From the NCBI GenBank assembly GCA_026390165.1, contig JAPLGM010000011.1:1-64000 (forward strand): a stretch of 64,000 nucleotides of DNA, given 5' to 3'. The notes below the pieces were generated by a model. That model searched no databases. It was not told the origin of the DNA and was given only the letters and a program-made list of their open reading frames with translations. Positions 60,563 to 64,000 of this stretch are shown here, piece by piece. A program made the translations under genes and the position numbers. Each line of letters starts with the position of its first letter. Positions within the stretch are counted from its first letter, which is position 1. The stretch comes from Campylobacterales bacterium (GTDB taxonomy: Bacteria > Campylobacterota > Campylobacteria > Campylobacterales > Sulfurimonadaceae).

Positions 60563-61756
60563 TCAATGATTGAAGAGGACAATAGCAAGATTATACTGCG
60601 CACGACTATGTCCTTGCTCTGCAGCTTTACGGTACCACTTAATCGCTTCAGCCTCATTTTTAACAATCCCAGTCCCTTCCGAATAGGCTAACCCAAGATA
60701 AAACTGAGCATCAGCATGTCCTTGTTTAGCAGCTTGCGCATACCATGCAACTGCTTCGGTATCATTTTGCGCTACACCTCGCCCTTGTGTATACATAAGG
60801 GCGAGATTGTATTGAGCGCTTGGGTGTCCTTGTTGTGCGGCCTGAGAAAAAAGAGAAACAGCTTGGGCATCATTTTTTGATACACCTGCTCCTGAAAGGT
60901 AAAGTAAGCCAAGATTGTATTGAGCATCTGCATACCCTTGAGCTGCTGCTTGAGCATACCAATGTGCCGCTTGGGTATCACTTTTCTCAACTCCGTTGCC
61001 TTGAGCATACAAAAGTCCCAAATTATACTGAGCTCGAGGATCACCCTGTTTAGCAGACTTCATAAGCCATTTTGCCACTTCAGAAATATTCCCTGCCTCT
61101 ACTCTCGGAACAGAAGTAGCAACACTTACGGGGAGGGCTACGAATGGTGTCGAAACAATAGGAGTTGTTATAGCCACAGGTACTGGGGCATTAACAATGG
61201 TTGCTGGAACCTGAGGAGATTCAACCTTAGCCTTTTCTTTTTTTCGTTTTTTATGCTTCTTATAAGGAGTAGTTTCAGCAACAAACGGCTTTTGAATTAT
61301 TTGGGGGACAGTACTCTCGACGGGAACACTATCATGGGAATAGCGTGTTTCAAGAATTTTTTTAGCCTCACTATCCCCTTGTTCAGCTGCTTTAGAGAGC
61401 CATTTTTTAGCAAGTATTTCATTCTTTTGCGTCCCTACTCCTGCACCATACATAACGCCCAAATTATATTGAGAGTCTATATGCCCCTGCTCTGCCGCTT
61501 TTTGATACCACTTTAAGGCTTCTGTATCATCTCGATGAACTCCATATCCATTTTCATAAAGGATACCCAAATTGTATTGAGCAGCAGTATTCCCCTTATC
61601 CGCAAGCGGTTGCCAAATTTTAATTGCGCTCGCATAATCTTTATTATCAAACGCTTTTATCCCATCCTCAAATGGTGTTGCCATAAGAATCGATGACAAC
61701 GCAATACTAGCGACAGAAAGACGCAATATGCTAAAAGCAGAAGTTGAAAAATACAT
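60563..61756 (-). CDS. Sel1-repeat periplasmic protein
   Basis: The 397-residue protein has a signal peptide (RLSVASIALSSILMA). About three Sel1-like repeats follow (NTAAQYNLGILYENGYGVHR, DTEALKWYQKAAEQGHIDSQ and on), then a Lys- and Pro/Val-rich linker (about 150-225) and about five more repeats (PRAQYNLGLLYAQGNGVEKS and on). It is the first gene of the minus-strand locus. Sel1/TPR proteins such as AlgK, PelE and the TPR part of PelB serve as scaffolds in secretion of polysaccharides, and I infer the same here. Confidence 0.88.
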   Translation of the reverse strand: MYFSTSAFSILRLSVASIALSSILMATPFEDGIKAFDNKDYASAIKIWQPLADKGNTAAQYNLGILYENGYGVHRDDTEALKWYQKAAEQGHIDSQYNLGVMYGAGVGTQKNEILAKKWLSKAAEQGDSEAKKILETRYSHDSVPVESTVPQIIQKPFVAETTPYKKHKKRKKEKAKVESPQVPATIVNAPVPVAITTPIVSTPFVALPVSVATSVPRVEAGNISEVAKWLMKSAKQGDPRAQYNLGLLYAQGNGVEKSDTQAAHWYAQAAAQGYADAQYNLGLLYLSGAGVSKNDAQAVSLFSQAAQQGHPSAQYNLALMYTQGRGVAQNDTEAVAWYAQAAKQGHADAQFYLGLAYSEGTGIVKNEAEAIKWYRKAAEQGHSRAQYNLAIVLFNH

Positions 61757-61828
61757 TAGAATAAGTCCTTGGATGTTTTATAAAATATTTCAATGGGGAA
61801 TCATTTTCCGAAGTATATCGTAATTAAG

Positions 61829-61834
61829 ATTATA
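61829..61834 (-). promoter_or_regulatory. -10 box upstream of the polysaccharide locus
   Basis: TATAAT on the minus strand at 61834-61829, 73 bases before the Sel1 gene start; a second weaker TATACT lies at 61817-61812. These are the only good boxes before the fourteen-gene run. Confidence 0.4.
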
Positions 61835-61838
61835 CTTT

Positions 61839-62327
61839 TTAGTTAAACATAGAAAAAGATTTCAACCGTTGATAAATCCGCTCGAAGTCGGTCGAATAGA
61901 CACGTGTTTCTGCAATCGACGTAATAAAATTGGTATCTCTCTCCCATCGTGGGACGAGGTGCAGATGAATGTGCTCCGCAATCCCTGCCCCCGCCGCTCG
62001 ACCTAGATTCATCCCGATATTTACCCCATGAGCCCCAAACTTCTCCTTGAGCATTTTAACCCCTTTTTGAGCTAAAGCTGTGATATGCAACCATTGTTCC
62101 GCTTCTAATGATTCGAGTGCATCGGTATGATGGTGGGGGATAATCATAAAATGCCCTGGAGTATAGGGGTAGCGGTTCATAACGACAAAACAGTACTCAT
62201 CTCGGTGTAGGACATGATGTTCTTCATCCAACGAGGAATTTTCACTGATATGACAAAAGACACACCCTTCGGATTTGGCTCCTGCTATATACTCCGTGCG
62301 CCAAGGGGCGTATAAAATATTTTCCAT
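61839..62327 (-). CDS. HIT-family nucleotide hydrolase
   Basis: The 162-residue protein has the zinc-type C-x-x-C-like start GCVFCHI, FVVMNRYPYTPGHFMIIPHHHTDALESL and the HIT motif AEHIHLHLVPRW (His-x-His-x-His). It is of the AP4A hydrolase/phosphorylase-like branch. The ATG at 62327 fits relatives; a TTG start further upstream adds a poorly matching lead. A TGCCTC/GAGGCA hairpin (62344-62359) lies just before it. Confidence 0.88.
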   Translation of the reverse strand: MENILYAPWRTEYIAGAKSEGCVFCHISENSSLDEEHHVLHRDEYCFVVMNRYPYTPGHFMIIPHHHTDALESLEAEQWLHITALAQKGVKMLKEKFGAHGVNIGMNLGRAAGAGIAEHIHLHLVPRWERDTNFITSIAETRVYSTDFERIYQRLKSFSMFN

Positions 62328-62421
62328 AAGACTCTCTCTTTTCTGCCTCAAATGAGGCAAGCTTTAGTGCCACAGCGGCAAGCGTAGTCAAGCGGGGCTT
62401 TTGCTCCGATTGACGTTCAAA

Positions 62422-63861
62422 TCAAATAAAATTCGGTGCATCATTGGCAAAAAGGATAATATCCCCCGCACGTGTCACTTCGCCCAATGTTTTTGTCAAT
62501 TCCGCTTTATTGGAAAGCATTATCTTCTCCCCTACTCGTAATTCACGCTCAAACTGCGCCGCATTCAACGCACCTGTAATAATTGCAATATCAAACACCC
62601 CATTAATTGCATCAATGAGCTCACTATTAAGTTCTACGGTACTCTCCACTAATCCGGGAGTAACAATGACCTTTCTCCCTTTATGGAGTGAACACAATCG
62701 TATCCCCTCTAGCATTCCATCAATATTACCGTTATACCCATCATCAAGGATTATTTTACCCCCTGCATCAATACGCTCTAACCGATGTTCGACACTTTTG
62801 AGATTTTTGACTGCTTGAATCATCTCATCACTGCTCATCCCCATCTCATCGGCAATTAAGAGTGCCGCATTGATATTCATTGTCTGAAATCCACCTAACA
62901 CGGAGGTATGAAAGTGGTTCAACTGATGATGCAACATCAGAGCAAAATCGGTTCCATCGAGAGTAGCATTAAGATCCAGAATAGTATCTCCGAAAAAGGT
63001 CACTTTCTCATGCGGAACATCCGTTACCGACGTGTGGATAAACGCCCGTTTGAGTCGGTTGGAGTGGACAATCTCTAATTTGGTCTGCTGTATCCGTTCC
63101 AGTGTCTTGAAATACTCTAGGTGTTGAGGCCCGACTTTCCCCACAACAACAATTTGAGGATTAAGCAACTGGGTAATAGCATAAATATCCCCTATTTCAC
63201 GTGCCCCTGCTTCGCAGATATACACTTGTGCGTTTGAAGGTAACGATTCATTCACATCACGGATGATGCCACCAAGCGTATTGACACTACGCGGAGTGGC
63301 GTAGACATTGAATTTAGTCGATAAAATCTGAGCGATAAAATTCTTCATCGACGTTTTACCGTAGCTTCCTGTCACACAAATAATCGTTAGATTGGGCAGT
63401 GAAGCTATTTTTTTCTTCGCTTCACGCTTATACGCTTCAAACAAAAATTTCTCTGTTGCCCATGAGAGCCCATATGTTAATGCCAACGGAGCGAAAACGC
63501 TGTACGTTTCACTTAAGCGTGTGAGGGTAAAAATGACGTTTAAAAAGAAACTGATGGCAAAAAGGAGAATCAAAAACCGCTTAACTCGCCATGTCATCAC
63601 CAGTTTCTTATCCAAACGATAATGCCACATTCCCAATAAAGGGAGATACGCCACAAGAACCCATGCACCATGCACCCCTAAAATAGTATAGAGGATAAAA
63701 GGGATAACAAAATAAAGGGCGTGCCACCATGGCTTATGATGACGCAATACCACCCGCTCAATACGGTAATCGTACCATTGAAGATTGGTAATCAAATACC
63801 ATCCTAGTGCCATAACAAAAATGATGTTGGTCGCAAATGCGATAAGATGTGGGGTGTCCAT
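62422..63861 (-). CDS. murF: MurF, UDP-MurNAc-pentapeptide synthetase
   Basis: The 479-residue protein has an N-terminal part with about four membrane helices (1-125), typical of Campylobacterota MurF, then the ATP loop VTGSYGKTSMKNFIAQIL (about 160), the EAGAREIGDIYAI segment, LGGFQTMNINAALLIADEMG and LDDGYNGNIDGMLEGI. It adds D-Ala-D-Ala to the UDP-MurNAc-tripeptide. The probable end of ddl lies just upstream. Confidence 0.92.
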   Translation of the reverse strand: MDTPHLIAFATNIIFVMALGWYLITNLQWYDYRIERVVLRHHKPWWHALYFVIPFILYTILGVHGAWVLVAYLPLLGMWHYRLDKKLVMTWRVKRFLILLFAISFFLNVIFTLTRLSETYSVFAPLALTYGLSWATEKFLFEAYKREAKKKIASLPNLTIICVTGSYGKTSMKNFIAQILSTKFNVYATPRSVNTLGGIIRDVNESLPSNAQVYICEAGAREIGDIYAITQLLNPQIVVVGKVGPQHLEYFKTLERIQQTKLEIVHSNRLKRAFIHTSVTDVPHEKVTFFGDTILDLNATLDGTDFALMLHHQLNHFHTSVLGGFQTMNINAALLIADEMGMSSDEMIQAVKNLKSVEHRLERIDAGGKIILDDGYNGNIDGMLEGIRLCSLHKGRKVIVTPGLVESTVELNSELIDAINGVFDIAIITGALNAAQFERELRVGEKIMLSNKAELTKTLGEVTRAGDIILFANDAPNFI

Positions 63862-63939
63862 ATTTTAACCTTTTTTAATAAGTGAAATGTTATTCATTCT
63901 ATCGTCTATCTTGAGTAAAATAGAAACTATTGATAAAGA

Positions 63940-64000
63940 TCATCGACGACCTTCTACAACATCTTTGATTCCATTAACCAAAACATTAAAACTATATGAA
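63940..64000 (-). CDS. C-terminal end of a gene, possibly ddl
   Basis: The minus strand is open from the right edge to a TGA at 63940, giving SYSFNVLVNGIKDVVEGRR. The S-F-x-x-L-V-x-x-I ending resembles D-Ala-D-Ala ligases, which often precede murF in this phylum. With 19 residues this is only a suggestion; it could also be chance, as the frame's start lies outside the window. Confidence 0.35.
   Translation of the reverse strand, partial: SYSFNVLVNGIKDVVEGRR

Noticed and set aside
1-64000. tRNA, rRNA and CRISPR arrays
   Set aside because: I looked for tRNA-like clover leaves, rRNA landmarks and regularly spaced repeats and saw none; a covariance search could still find a diverged tRNA.

Overview
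The window looks like a chromosomal segment of a free-living Campylobacterota bacterium, most like Sulfuricurvum or Sulfurimonas. The pointers are a Campylobacterota-type gene order trpD-tsaE-lptB-rpoN, a MurF with an N-terminal membrane region, YchF, FliP and a 'DLASAFKEGK..GRIRAQYF' porin, together with moderate-to-low GC, ATGA-type gene overlaps and TATAAT -10 boxes without clear -35 boxes. The genus is an inference from protein resemblance only.

Left part (1-18.3 kb). A partial IS110-family transposase runs off the left edge. A molybdate region follows: an unknown gene and modE (1.2-2.5 kb), then after an accessory stretch a mop gene, modA, a porin, a methyltransferase, modD, a second TOBE protein, modB and modC (6.4-14.3 kb). 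The -10 box in front of mop is overlapped by a ModE-like inverted repeat. Two accessory blocks interrupt this system. At 3.4-6.1 kb there is a scar of an sbcD/sbcC-type operon (only the first and last codons remain) now holding an ORF6N gene, an FRG-domain gene and a strongly structured, apparently non-coding RNA locus. At 10.7-12.3 kb an AAA ATPase and a PIN-domain protein sit inside the mod gene set with overlapping start/stop codons. After trmA and fliP comes a small defence-type island (BrnT/BrnA-like pair, AbiH, a one-repeat fragment).

Middle part (18.3-42.4 kb). This is mostly core: ychF, thrC, a TrkA-like protein, TIGR02757, rpoN, lptB, tsaE, trpD, an S4 protein and ygiQ. It also carries much cyclic-di-GMP signalling: two GGDEF-EAL proteins, one in a TonB receptor/YfiR-like operon, and a five-gene relay (NMT1-type periplasmic sensor fused to a CheA-like kinase, CheX, CheY, a diguanylate cyclase and a truncated paralogue of it). 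That relay is bracketed by two directly repeated copies of the ygiQ 5' end. Beyond it lies a pair coding for an IscU-like protein lacking one ligand cysteine and a ferritin-like helical protein.

Right part (42.4-64 kb). Two nucleotide-sugar genes (C4-epimerase and 6-dehydrogenase) face a fourteen-gene minus-strand locus for an envelope or secreted polysaccharide. Its core is PelF-like and PelG-like, with a GH114/GH166-like hydrolase and a separate deacetylase, as if PelA were split. A TolC-type channel and an HlyD-type lipoprotein adaptor stand where PelB/PelC would be expected, and an HD-GYP protein stands where the c-di-GMP receptor PelD would be. I regard this variant Pel-like locus and the structured RNA at 5.8-6.1 kb as the two most likely undescribed systems. 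The right end has a HIT protein, murF and the last codons of a probable ddl.
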